64,000 nt of DNA from NCBI GenBank assembly GCA_028564925.1, contig CM053030.1:374010945-374074944 (forward strand), read 5' to 3'. The position numbers were made by a program, and so were the translations under genes. The notes beneath the pieces were generated by a model. That model did not search any database. It saw nothing but the letters and a program-made list of their open reading frames with translations, and was not told where the DNA came from. This document shows, piece after piece, positions 33,593 through 45,029 of the stretch (its first letter is position 1; each line of letters begins with the position of its first letter). This stretch comes from Lithobates sylvaticus. Its lineage: Eukaryota; Chordata; Amphibia; Anura; Ranidae.

Positions 33593-34210
33593 ATGAAGTG
33601 GAGAGGGTTACCTGTCCAAAACATCCCCCCCCTAAAATTTTCACAATGGGCCATCAGAGGGGGTGAGGAACTTGATAAGTGGACCTTAGATTTTTTTTTA
33701 AATACTTCAACGCCACAGGAATGGCAGACTGTGGCTTTCCAATTTTCCCAGCCTTGGGACTTTCCCAACTGCGGAGGGGCAATAGATGGGAAACACGTCC
33801 ACATAGTCCCACCCCCCAACTCAGGGTCATACTATTACAACTACAAGGGGTTTAATAGTATTGTGATGTTGGCGGTGGTGTCAGCGACATATGATTTTCT
33901 CTATGTGGATATGGGGAAGAATGGCCGGATGGCGGAGTCATCCCCCAGACCGAGTTCTACGGATGGCTCCAGAGTGGTGGCTTGAGATTGCCACCTCTGG
34001 AAGACAACGTGGCTGGTTTGCCATTCGTCTTTGTCGCAGATGAAGCATGTGGGCTGGGTGATCGCCTGATGCGGCCGTTCCCCATGAGGACCCTCACTCC
34101 GGACCAGAGGGTTTTTAACTACCAGCTGGCCAGAGCCAGAAGAGTGGTGGAGAATGCTTTTGGGATAATGGCCAGCCGGTTCTTTGATACATGCGGTTTT
34201 TGTTGTTAAT
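33593..34210 (+). pseudogene. Harbinger (HARBI1-like) transposase, nearly whole catalytic region
   Basis: In one + frame (33593-33985) I read FPNCGGAIDGKHVHI, with the first catalytic Asp, YYNYKGFNSIVMLAVV, and FLYVDMGKNGR, with the second. A second frame (33982-34209) gives VADEACGLGDRLMRPFPMR and FNYQLARARRVVENAFGIMA, with the catalytic Glu. A frameshift near 33930-33985 separates the two, and the C-terminal tail is cut after ASRF. The N-terminal region and terminal repeats are not seen. The domestic gene HARBI1 has introns and no such lesions, so this is a transposon remnant in the CLEC3B intron. Confidence 0.85.
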
Positions 34211-34315
34211 GTATGTAATGCATTAATGCTTAAAATATTAATAATTTTCCGCACCATTAATTTATTTTTTGGAGTTAGAAAAATGGCCTGATTGATGCAA
34301 ATTATTAAGCACTGT

Positions 34316-34437
34316 GGGTGTTATTTACTAAAGGAAAATCCCCTTTGCACTACAAGTGCACTGAAAAAGTGCACTTGAAAGTGCACTGAAACTGCACTTG
34401 TAGTGCAAAGTGGATTTCCCTTTAGTAAATAACCCCC
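34316..34437. mobile_element. Short MITE, relative of 29354-29597
   Basis: TTATTTACTAAAGGAAAATC with TTTGCACTACAAGTGCA at the left is inverted at the right (TGCACTTGTAGTGCAAA, TTTAGTAAATAA). The whole 122 bp is nearly a palindrome. Confidence 0.7.
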
Positions 34438-35633
34438 ATTGTCACTGTAAACAACAACTTAAGCAAAAATCTGCTATTGAGCATTGAAAGAAGAAGCCAC
34501 ACATTGTTGATTAGAATTTTTTTTACTCTGTGCACATTCACAAGTGCGTTTAGAAAAGGGTTTTTGAACAAACCAACATATTTTCTAAATCCATTTTTTT
34601 TTTTGAACAATAGAAATATGAGGATCTGTGCACTTGCACAACATCCACATCACCTAAAATTAAAAAACACACCATGTATTATAAATATGCAGGCATCCAT
34701 CAATTACCTGAAGCTGTGGTCTCAGACACTCACCTGTTGTGGTCACTATTTCGCCCACTTCATAAGTCTCTCCTTCCTCCACATCCTGAGGTTGTTGTTT
34801 TGGGATTTCCCCTTCTTTAGGGGGTTGGGGGTCCCTGGTGACCTCAGACGTCCCAAGTCTTTTCTCCCCTATGTGAATAAAATAAAGGTATACTTAGCAC
34901 ACAGATATTTGAGGCAAGAAATAGGAATATGAAACATTGCTTGGAAGTGTCGTACAATTGTCTGTTTTGTTCAAAGCTAAAGACATGATTTTTTCCCTTT
35001 ACAAAGCTGGAATAATTACCTTTTTTGTTAAAGTATCACACATGGAGACACTCCTAGTATCCACTGGAGCACCTGTGTGGGACACCCTAAAAAGCTTGTT
35101 ATGGTGTCCCACACTAGTGCTTCTGCGTCCAGATGTGTAAACAGCTGCTGAGTGTCCTCTCCTTACACTGAATCAAGTTTGCATTTCATTCTAGTTACAA
35201 ACCCATCTAGACAACAATGTACTAAACTTTTTTCAATACAACTAGGCACGACCAAATGTAGTTAACCTGCATCTGCAAAAAACATTGTATTAGTGGGCGA
35301 ACAATGTTTACTACGAACGATTACTGTGCCCACGAACCTGAAACTTGCCATTTTAAACTGTACAACAGTAAAGAAAAGCACATGGAGCAGCACAAACATA
35401 ATAATAATAATAATAGTGTAGGGCTAAAAATGTATCTAATTCACAAAGGCATATCAGAATGTAAATCTGAATACAATTTGTGTTTTAGATGATAATGAAA
35501 ACACTCCGTGGTATAGAGTGAACAAATAAGGTATATGTAAGTGAAAACATAACAAATAAGGAGTGGTAAAAGGCTCAACTAAGATACTTCAACCAACAAT
35601 TTCAGTATATATGCAAGGTATATATATCCCGCC
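34438..35633. other. Intron 1 stretch, no gene
   Basis: An open frame at 34477-34932 has no recognisable domain. No terminal repeats. Confidence 0.35.
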
Positions 35634-36009
35634 CAGGAGCGGACTGACAACTCATGGGGCCCCCGGGCAATAGGAGATTATGGGGCCCCCAGGCAATCAG
35701 AGATTATGGGGCCACACAGTATACACACACAGTATACAATCACACAGTATACACATACATGTACACACAGTATACACAGACATGTTTCTATTGGCTGAGA
35801 AGGTACTGGAGAGGTGGGGCAGCTATAATGTCTGGATTTTTAGACCAAAAGGATGTCGGTAAGGGACATTTCAGAAACAGATGTAAAAAAAACACAGATT
35901 TTTACATACTGTCCCTGGTTTTACTGAGGCTGGCAACCCTGATGGGGCCCCCTAGTGGCCCGGGGCCCTCGGGAAGTGCCCGAGTGGCCGAATGGTCAGT
36001 CCGCCCCTG
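35634..36009. mobile_element. hAT-type short element with perfect 8-bp duplication
   Basis: ATCCCGCC flanks it at 35626-35633 and 36010-36017. The ends are CAGGAGCGGACTGAC and, inverted, CAGGGGCGGACTGACC. GGGGCCCC-rich subterminal repeats follow. It is non-coding, 376 bp. Confidence 0.85.
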
Positions 36010-36017
36010 ATCCCGCC

Positions 36018-37113
36018 TATATGCACCCATGTAATGTGTAGAAAGTGAATATGTGTATAGTGATCCACATGCAACAATGTAATAACTAAAATTACAAAAA
36101 CACTTTACAGTAATGAGAATATTCAAAGTGTAAACCGCTACAAGTGGAATCTGTAACCAATAATTCAAATATAGATGGTGTCTATATACAACAATCAGAC
36201 ACCAAAATATCCAAACAGAATGTAATAAAACTAACTATGTGAATCTAAAAAAACAGCGTATTGACATATAGATGTGTTACACCCAAATGACAGTGAAATC
36301 TAAATATAAAAATAGTGATCATGAACCACATAAAATATATGGCTCTATAAAGAAGTGTAAACGTATGTGTATACACATATAAAGATGTAACATTCAACCA
36401 GTGAATAAAAGGACCAATGTATCAACCGGTGAATGAACAAACCGTATGTGCATATACAAGTAAAAATATAGCATCCAACTAGTGAATAAACAAACCAATA
36501 TATCCCAATGGTGGGAAGTGATAATAAAAATATAAATTAGACTATTGGTATTAATCACAATATAACAACCATGGTATAGATATTTAACATGTACAGTCCA
36601 TGTTGTTAACCATGAAACAAGTTCATATAAATGGATATATATGGATGTGTTCCCTCTGATTCACTGTGTTGTTTTTAGGTATTGGGCCATCATTCAACGT
36701 GTTGCCTTCATGTACATAGGTTGGAGGGGAGATGGGGTACTCTTACCGACAGTGATGGCCAGTAGCCGTGAGTCAGAGAGGCTTAAACTGACATGCGGTA
36801 CGTACGGATCCAAATCAAGGATGATGGGGTATTCCAATCTGTAGATGTACACCAGTCAGTACTCACCCAACCAGTGTATAATGGCGTCAAAGGTAATGAG
36901 TACCTCAAATTCTCTCTACAATCCTCTCAATGGCAACAAAAATTTCAGGAATATATGATAAAAGAAAAAGAGAACCTCCTCATGGTGTAAACCCGATATA
37001 TGGATAAAAATTAATTTAAAGAATGTATCTTTCAACATCCAGTAAAATATCAATAAAAGTAGGTTCAATAGAACAAAATGTGCAGTAAAAAAAATGGCCC
37101 AGCTGGCGTATTC
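36018..37113. other. Probable body of a ribozyme-bearing repeat, no gene
   Basis: AT-rich sequence with an internal imperfect duplication (GTAACATTCAACCAGTGAAT... against AGCATCCAACTAGTGAATAA... at about 36385-36500). AATAAAAG lies about 60 bases beyond the hammerhead-like motif. Confidence 0.35.
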
Positions 37114-37151
37114 ACCCTACGCGTTTCGTCTTCATAGACTTCTGCTGGGGT
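37114..37151 (-). ncRNA. Hammerhead-ribozyme-like motif, copy C
   Basis: On the minus strand, in order, are ACCC, CAGCAGA (core with two departures from CUGANGA), an extra A, stem II GTCT/AGAC with loop ATGA, GAAA, CGCG, TA and GGGT. Stem I ACCC/GGGT pairs fully. GAAA, CGCG and the UA cleavage dinucleotide are intact. Confidence 0.55.
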
Positions 37152-37164
37152 CATATACCCAGAA

Positions 37165-38854
37165 GGAGCTGGTCGCTAGTTGACTTTTATGCCCATCCGA
37201 ACTTACATGTAGCCTGGGCACTCCATCAGTGCTTTACCGGGTCCTAGTCACATTCGCATGGAACTGTATCGTGGCTGGGACCAATAGGAATACCCGCTAA
37301 CTTAACTAGGAATCACTTAGAAGGTCTATTATCATTATCGCCTTTTGGTAGGACATGGTTACTAAGAAGCAGATTGCTTGGTAACCACAGACTTTTAGAG
37401 TTACATCTCACCAAGGTTTGGTAACCACGGCTATGAAACTGTTGCCTGGTTACTCTACGAACAGGTCCTGGGTACCTTTAACCAGCTGTCATTCTGGCCC
37501 CATCCATGGAACATGACGCTTTTTTGATCATATCATCTGGGGTTCCGGGGTATCAAATGGCATTTTGGGATTGCTATCGCTCCCTCTGGATCACCCCAAA
37601 AGAACTATCATTGTAACATATGGCTTCCTGTGTATAATGTATTCCTATGTGGGCTCCAGACTGTCTGAGGTAGGCATTGTCTGTGATAATGTTATTAGCT
37701 GTTATCTGGTGGTTTTCTGTATAAATTCAGTGTGTTTCTCTAATAAAGCAGTTCTTCTTGTTCACTTCAAAAATAGGTGTTGTCTAGTTCTTTGGGGGTA
37801 GCTACAGCTATAGTCACTTGTCTCATGTTTCATAACTTGGGAAGTAGATTCTTGGTGGAGATACCCATTTGGGGTGTCCAGAGTCCTTCACAGAAAAGGA
37901 AAAGTTAACCAACAGTAATGTTACCCACACTGGGGTTTTTCTCCAGCAAAAACAATCACTGAAAATACTGAGCCACCTGGATCTTTTGTCATCAGCACTG
38001 CTGCTCTTATATATGTTTTTTTTAGACTTACTCATCCTCAGCTGCAGCACCTCACTGCACATGCCCACTCTTGTCAGGCCTCTAAAAAGGGTTCACCAGC
38101 CCCTCGAGCTTGCTCACTCTTTCAAAGACTTCTGAGCTCCCTATTGACCTGCTTGCCACCTCAGCTTTCTCAGCCTCCCAGACCCTCTCTTGGTCTCCCC
38201 GGCTCACGTATCTGCCTCGACTTTTATCAGTCTTGTGACGTGGAACTCCAACAATAAGGGACGCAGTCTCAGGCAGGAACACACAGCTCTCCTGACAGGG
38301 CTCTGTCTCCAAATTGGGAGTGCTTAGCTATCCTCTGGCCCAGAGACAACATAAATCACAGCTTTCTACAAAAATACTTAGAAGCCTCTCAAACTGCAAC
38401 TTTGAGAATCCTGTGTCATTTCCATATTCATTTCCTAAACTCACACCGTGGAAGGGCCTCGCACTGTCACAACATGCATTTAATGTACACAATTTTTGGA
38501 TCGGTTGCCCTCTACACACTTCTTGGGAACTGTACTCACACCTGGCAGCAGTAGGACAGGCCTGTAATGTTTGCCTTGGGCACTGGATCCTGCACTTGGC
38601 GCTCACTTTGGCTTGTGGTATAATGAGTGTAGATAGCAGCAAAGTGCTATGGGGTCCAGGGTTGTAGTCCATTCCTATAGCACTTAGACCCTAAATATAT
38701 ACCCACTATGATGGGTGAAATCTAGTTCCCCAGTCCCTCCAGTAACCTGCAGCGTGGTTTCCCTGTATTTATGACTGAATCTTGGTTTCAAATGTGGGGC
38801 ATTACTTTATTGTATTATTCCTCTCTGTAAAGTTTTCACTATTTTGGTAGCAGG
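37165..38854. other. Intron 1 stretch, no gene recognised
   Basis: Open frames up to about 117 codons (for example near 38314-38672, both strands) have no known domain. A promoter- and poly(A)-like stretch occurs at 37.7 kb, but there are no defining repeats. Confidence 0.35.
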
Positions 38855-38869
38855 TAATGTTTTTGTAAT

Positions 38870-40555
38870 TTGAGTTGTGGAAGGTCTCCGCGCTTAGGAA
38901 CAGGAAATAGGTGTGCGGCCTGTCCGGAAAAAATTAACCCCCTAGAGGGCGATTTTAGATATAAAATACAAAATATGAAGGACAAATGGCGCTCCCTGTT
39001 AGTGATAAGTGTAGTGAACCTGAAAGGGTATATGGTGAAGTGTACGTACCTATAAAGAGTATCTACCTTATTAATCCTGCTAGAGCCACAGGTTAGAAGT
39101 AGATATTGTGGTATAAGTGGGGTAAGACCCCCCTAAACTTATCCAATCTGTAAATAATGATGCTAGTGAACTTATCCAATCTGTGAATAACGGTGCTAAT
39201 AAGTGTGAGCAAATTGATAAGTCTAACAACGAAACGCGTAAGGCGTGCTGACGTCATTTCCGGTGCGGGACTTAGAGGCTTGGTACGCTGGTGGAGCGCA
39301 AACAGCAAACCAGCCCTAAACCGCCCCTGCCTGTTACTTTTTATCGTGTATGGTGGAACCAGGCCGGTCCTGTGAGACACCCTGGGTTTTATTTAATTTA
39401 ATTTTTTAATTTACTAATAAACTAGCCACCTGATACCACACATGGGTTTACCCCTCTGCTTTTTTCTGTGAGGCACTATCCGTGTACCATCTGGGGTACT
39501 CCCCCTCCCCCGTATCTGAGAGTCTGGCTGCATCCACTGGAGGGAGTTATTGGACCAGGACCCGTTCCGGATTACCACCAGGAGGACCATCTGATACCCA
39601 TATTCAAATGCTGTTTACCCCTGTAGGGGTACCTACGTCTGGTGAGTGAGGGAACCTTGGGGGGTCGCACACAGTCACCTATTACTGCCTGAAGCACTAC
39701 AAGTCACCGGTTGAATTATCGTCACAGTGTTACCCATATACCTTTACCCACTCATCGACACACTGCCTGGTGGTCCTCTTGTGGGCTCCTGTATGGACTT
39801 GGACTTCCTCCCTATATATATATATATATATGTAATTTTCTTATTTTTCGCAGCTGTTTTTTGGATTGTTCATAATTTACACACGGAGTGTATGTCTTAT
39901 ACACAGCTTTTTATTTTTATTTTTATTTATTCTTTGATTTTTTGAATTGGGACTGTCACCTGTTTATTTAAAGCACATTTTTCATTCGTACACAGTTTTT
40001 ATTTACACATTTTTTCTTAACCGGGATTGTCCCTTTTTTGAGTAAAAGTGGCACAGTTTGCTGGCTCTTGCACTATCAAAGTTATTCACTATTGGTGGCA
40101 CCGGCCAATTTCTATATGTACTAATGGTATAATATTATGGATACATTAGCAGATGGATAGAGGATATATGCTAGCTGGGTAGTTGCTACTTCCTCCCCTC
40201 CCTGCGTCTCAGCAACATATTTAATTAGCCATATTTAATTTACATTCTATACAATATATACTATATATCATTTATTTTATTTATTTTAATTTTTTCACTT
40301 ATCAATTTGCTCACGCTTATTAGCACCGTTATTCACAGATTGGATAAGTTCACGAGCATCATTATTTACAGATTGGATAAGTTTAGGGGGGTCTTACCCC
40401 ACTTATACCACAATATCTACTTCTAAACTGTGGCTCTAGCAGGATTAATAAGGTAGATACTCTTTATAGGTACGTACACTTCACCATATACCCTTTCAGG
40501 TTCACTACACTTATCACTAACAGGGAGCGCCATTTGTCCTTCATATTTTGTATTT
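38870..40555. mobile_element. Foldback element with about 245-bp inverted arms and 15-bp target duplication
   Basis: TAATGTTTTTGTAAT flanks it exactly at 38855-38869 and 40556-40570. About 245 bases at 38965-39225 (from AAATACAAAATATGAAGGAC) recur inverted at 40310-40555. Between the arms are GAAACGCGTA (39231-39240), a half hammerhead motif, then TGACGTCATTTCCGG and AT-rich DNA. A 15-bp duplication implies reverse-transcription-type insertion rather than cut-and-paste. Penelope-like elements combine inverted terminal copies with hammerhead motifs, so such an origin is plausible. Confidence 0.6.
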
Positions 40556-40584
40556 TAATGTTTTTGTAATGTTTACCTTTTTAA

Positions 40585-41482
40585 CCACTTAAGCTATGGA
40601 AGGCTTTTTTGCTATTCAGTACTGTGCTACCTTAACTTTCTATTGCGCAGTCATGCAACACTGTACAGAAACAAAATGTATATAATTTTTTTTACACAAA
40701 TAGAGCTTTCTTTTGGTGGTATTTGATCACCACTGTGTTTTTTTGTATATAAACGAAAAAAAGACTGAAAGTTTTGAAAACCAAAATAAAACCAAACTTC
40801 TCCATAAATATAAGCCAAAATGTATTCTGTTACATGACCCCTTTTTGAAAAGGAGACAGTCCAAAGTATTTCGTAAAAGGCATAGTGAGTTTTTTGGTAA
40901 TTTTTTTTGTCACAATTTTTTTGGAAAATGAAGAAACAAAAAACATGTGTTTTTTTTTTTTTTTACATAGTGTAACCAGTGCAGTATAGCGTCATCATAT
41001 GACTAATATGGCAGTGATCAGGCATATTAGCTGGCGACAGTATGTAAAAAAATAAATAAAAATGAAATCATTTTTTAAACATATTTTTTTATTTTTTTTA
41101 CCTTTTTTTTCTTTTTAAATTATTATTATTTTTTTTTATTCAAAGGGCTTATGGTTGTGATCTGTAATTGGCTAAGCTAATCACATGGTACAGGTAGCCA
41201 CAACAGTAAGCAAGTTGTTTATGAATGGAAATTGGGATGGAATTGGAATGGAAATTTACATTTTGATCATGTGATCGCTATGACCATTTATATCGATCAC
41301 ATAATACCTGGTTACCGATTACCAGTAACAGTACCACTGGACACAGCAGTCACAGGAAAAGCAGGCACACTGCATGATCCTAACCCAGAAGAGGTTCAAT
41401 CACGTGTATATATACACACGTGATCGAACCTGCCTGTGCCACCCCATTGCAGTAAATGTACTGTAGAGGGGACTGCAAGGGG
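40585..41482. mobile_element. TTAA-type element, first copy
   Basis: It is bounded by TTAA at 40581-40584 and 41483-41486. The left end is CCACTTAAGCTATGG; the right end (ACTGCAAGGGG) is decayed. The interior ACACAAATAGAGCTTTCTTT links it to the family. Open frames here (for example 40713-40931) are repeat sequence. The duplicate copy is at 43526-44422. Confidence 0.6.
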
Positions 41483-42292
41483 TTAAATTTGGTAGGTTTG
41501 ATTTCTGTCAGCCTTGCTGCTTAGGTGGTGACATAGGTGAAATTGGCCTTTTGGATATGGCACTCCACTATTTCTACAGAGAATGCAAGAAGCCTGTCAG
41601 TTGATCTTCTGACTACCTACTTTTCCAGGAACACAGCAACAGGATATCAGTCAGTAATTAGGTTATAGCTATGGGCTTCTTTCCTGGACACGCATTTATC
41701 CTCTCTGCCTGCATGAGTTTTGTGAATACCCCCCAGGGGATCCCCCACTTAGTAAAAGCACAGACTAGGTGCAGAGGAGCTGAGAAAAAAGAGCCTAAAT
41801 AGTACTTGTGCTACAGACAGCACTGAGGAAAATGAATGAGATGCTCAGGGTGATAGCTGTTCCCCTGCATTAGAGCAAGACCATATATTGATGCCAAAAC
41901 GCTCCAAAACTACCCAGAGGTGCTGACGTCATTTCCGGTGCGGGACTTAGAGGCTTGGTACGCTGGTGGAGCGCAAACAGCAAACCAGCCCTAAACCGCC
42001 CCTGCCTGTTACTTTTTATCGTGTATGGTGGAACCAGGCCGGTCCTGTGAGACACCCTGGGTTTTATTTAATTTAATTTTTTAATTTACTAATAAACTAG
42101 CCACCTGATACCACACATGGGTTTACCCCTCTGCTTTTTTCTGTGAGGCACTATCCGTGTACCATCTGGGGTACTCCCCCTCCCCCGTATCTGAGAGTCT
42201 GGCTGCATCCACTGGAGGGAGTTATTGGACCAGGACCCGTTCCGGATTACCACCAGGAGGACCATCTGATACCCATATTCAAATGCTGTTTA

Positions 42293-43333
42293 CTCAAGGC
42301 ATCCTTGTCATGGGCTACCAGGACGACCTTCTGCTTAAAGATATCTCAGCCATGGTCCTGTTTTCCAAAATTCAAGGGACAAATTCAGTTCTTTCAAACT
42401 TTCCCAAAGTCTGCCTTCCAGCTCTTGCATCATCTGGAGTGTTCGGGGCTGATCTTGAACATGACCCAGGCAAAATTTTTCCTTCACCGGAAAAAGATTG
42501 CTTCTCTGAGGTCCAACTGTCGGACCCTCAGGTCAACCATATATCCCAGGACTCGCTTTTGCATGAGGGCTGGATGCCTCATGGTAGGCTCCTTTAAGGT
42601 GGTCCCCTTTGCTCCGTTCCACTTGAAACTTTTTCAGGTCTCATGATGTAGGAAATGAAGATCCTTTCTCTGAATCGCCCATTATTGCTGTCCAGACAGT
42701 CAAAAATCTCCTTGGCATGACGGATTTCCAGCGCAGCCCTAGACTACAGGAAGCCTGACAGCTGGGGCAGGGTCTATAATTCTCTGACTGCTCAGGGAAT
42801 GTGCTCCCATAGTAGTAATTGCTCCCCATCAACATTCTGGAGCTGAGAGCCATAAGACTCTTACACTTGAACCCTCTCCCACATGGTCACCTAGTCAGGG
42901 TGCAGTTGGACAACATCATGGGTGTGGCCCAGATTCTACAAAAAAAATAGAAAGGTTTGTGACCAGGTCCAGGGATCCCCTGACTCTTGAGGTGGAGGCC
43001 CTAGTGATTCCTTGGTCCACATTCAGAATGGTTTATGCATTCCCTCTAGTGAGCAATCTTCCTTGAGTAGTCTGCAAGATAGAGGAAGAATTGATTCCAA
43101 TGATCCTGATTGCCAAATCTGGCCCAGGAGAGCTTGATATGCACACATACATAGACTCTTGGAGAACCCTGAGGTGGTTACTTTCTTTCTTCTCAATGAG
43201 GATATTTTCCCCACTAATCTATGTCCTGCCGCAAAGCACACCAGTGAGATTTCACTCCATTGCCTGGGTGTGGTCAGAGCAGTAAGAGCTCTTTCAGAAG
43301 GCCAGCCTGGAGGTGGTAAAGACAGGTGGTTGA
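42293..43333 (+). mobile_element. Duplicated piece of the DIRS-type fossil
   Basis: This is the extra copy of 45499-46539 within the patchwork duplication. It contains part of an old DIRS-like retroelement (end of reverse transcriptase and the following region). It is broken in several places. Confidence 0.6.
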
Positions 43334-43525
43334 CTTACCCCACTTATACCACAATATCTACTTCTAAACTGTGGCTCTAGCAGGATTAATAAGGTAGATA
43401 CTCTTTATAGGTACGTACACTTCACCATATACCCTTTCAGGTTCACTACACTTATCACTAACAGGGAGCGCCATTTGTCCTTCATATTTTGTATTTTAAT
43501 GTTTTTGTAATGTTTACCTTTTTAA

Positions 43526-44422
43526 CCACTTAAGCTATGGAAGGCTTTTTTGCTATTCAGTACTGTGCTACCTTAACTTTCTATTGCGCAGTCATGCAAC
43601 ACTGTACAGAAACAAAATGTATATAATTTTTTTTACACAAATAGAGCTTTCTTTTGGTGGTATTTGATCACCACTGTGTTTTTTTGTATATAAACGAAAA
43701 AAAGACTGAAAGTTTTGAAAACCAAAATAAAACCAAACTTCTCCATAAATATAAGCCAAAATGTATTCTGTTACATGACCCCTTTTTGAAAAGGAGACAG
43801 TCCAAAGTATTTCGTAAAAGGCATAGTGAGTTTTTTGGTAATTTTTTTTGTCACAATTTTTTGGAAAATGAAGAAACAAAAAACATGTGTTTTTTTTTTT
43901 TTTTACATAGTGTAACCAGTGCAGTATAGCGTCATCATATGACTAATATGGCAGTGATCAGGCATATTAGCTGGCGACAGTATGTAAAAAAATAAATAAA
44001 AATGAAATCATTTTTTAAACATATTTTTTTATTTTTTTTACCTTTTTTTTCTTTTTAAATTATTATTATTTTTTTTTATTCAAAGGGCTTATGGTTGTGA
44101 TCTGTAATTGGCTAAGCTAATCACATGGTACAGGTAGCCACAACAGTAAGCAAGTTGTTTATGAATGGAAATTGGGATGGAATTGGAATGGAAATTTACA
44201 TTTTGATCATGTGATCGCTATGACCATTTATATCGATCACATAATACCTGGTTACCGATTACCAGTAACAGTACCACTGGACACAGCAGTCACAGGAAAA
44301 GCAGGCACACTGCATGATCCTAACCCAGAAGAGGTTCAATCACGTGTATATATACACACGTGATCGAACCTGCCTGTGCCACCCCATTGCAGTAAATGTA
44401 CTGTAGAGGGGACTGCAAGGGG
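43526..44422. mobile_element. TTAA-type element, duplicated copy
   Basis: Near-identical copy of 40585-41482 that arose with the patchwork duplication, not by its own transposition. Confidence 0.65.
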
Positions 44423-45029
44423 TTAAATTTGGTAGGTTTGATTTCTGTCAGCCTTGCTGCTTAGGTGGTGACATAGGTGAAATTGGCCTTTTGGATATGG
44501 CACTCCACTATTTCTACAGAGAATGCAAGAAGCCTGTCAGTTGATCTTCTGACTACCTACTTTTCCAGGAACACAGCAACAGGATATCAGTCAGTAATTA
44601 GGTTATAGCTATGGGCTTCTTTCCTGGACACGCATTTATCCTCTCTGCCTGCATGAGTTTTGTGAATACCCCCCAGGGGATCCCCCACTTAGTAAAAGCA
44701 CAGACTAGGTGCAGAGGAGCTGAGAAAAAAGAGCCTAAATAGTACTTGTGCTACAGACAGCACTGAGGAAAATGAATGAGATGCTCAGGGTGATAGCTGT
44801 TCCCCTGCATTAGAGCAAGACCATATATTGATGCCAAAACGCTCCAAAACTACCCAGATGCCCCCTTCAAAGAGGGGTGTCTTCACTCTACAGAGTGGAG
44901 GGATGTGGACTGGGTTCAATCTGTAGTTATCAGTGACTACAATACATCATTTATACAGGTATTTCTGCTCCCTCTTTGATTTCCAACCTCCAACCTTCCA
45001 CCTTCACCCCAAAGACAGACATACAGACC

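Larger units (their letters stand above)
41919..44858. repeat. Direct patchwork duplication of three nearby blocks
   Basis: This 2.9-kb stretch consists of three abutting copies: 41920-42293 repeats 39245-39618; 42293-43333 repeats 45499-46539; 43334-44858 repeats 40393-41918. All are in direct orientation. By eye the copies look identical except for one T in a homopolymer (near 40920 / 43860). Joints have at most a base or two of overlap. Removing the stretch would restore a continuous order of blocks. Confidence 0.85.

Noticed and set aside
33593-34210. Host HARBI1 gene
   Set aside because: Frame-broken, truncated, and like a second transposon remnant in the window, so a transposon origin is simpler.
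37500-37800. Possible solo LTR with TATA- and AATAAA-like boxes
   Set aside because: No matching terminal dinucleotides or target duplication were found, so the signal is too weak to call.
39231-39240. Sixth full hammerhead copy at GAAACGCGTA
   Set aside because: The downstream half is perfect, but the upstream core (TTGATAA) and both stems do not pair convincingly. It is kept only as a half motif.
40713-40931. 72-codon frame, repeated at 43654
   Set aside because: It lies in a non-autonomous TTAA element and recurs only because of the duplication.
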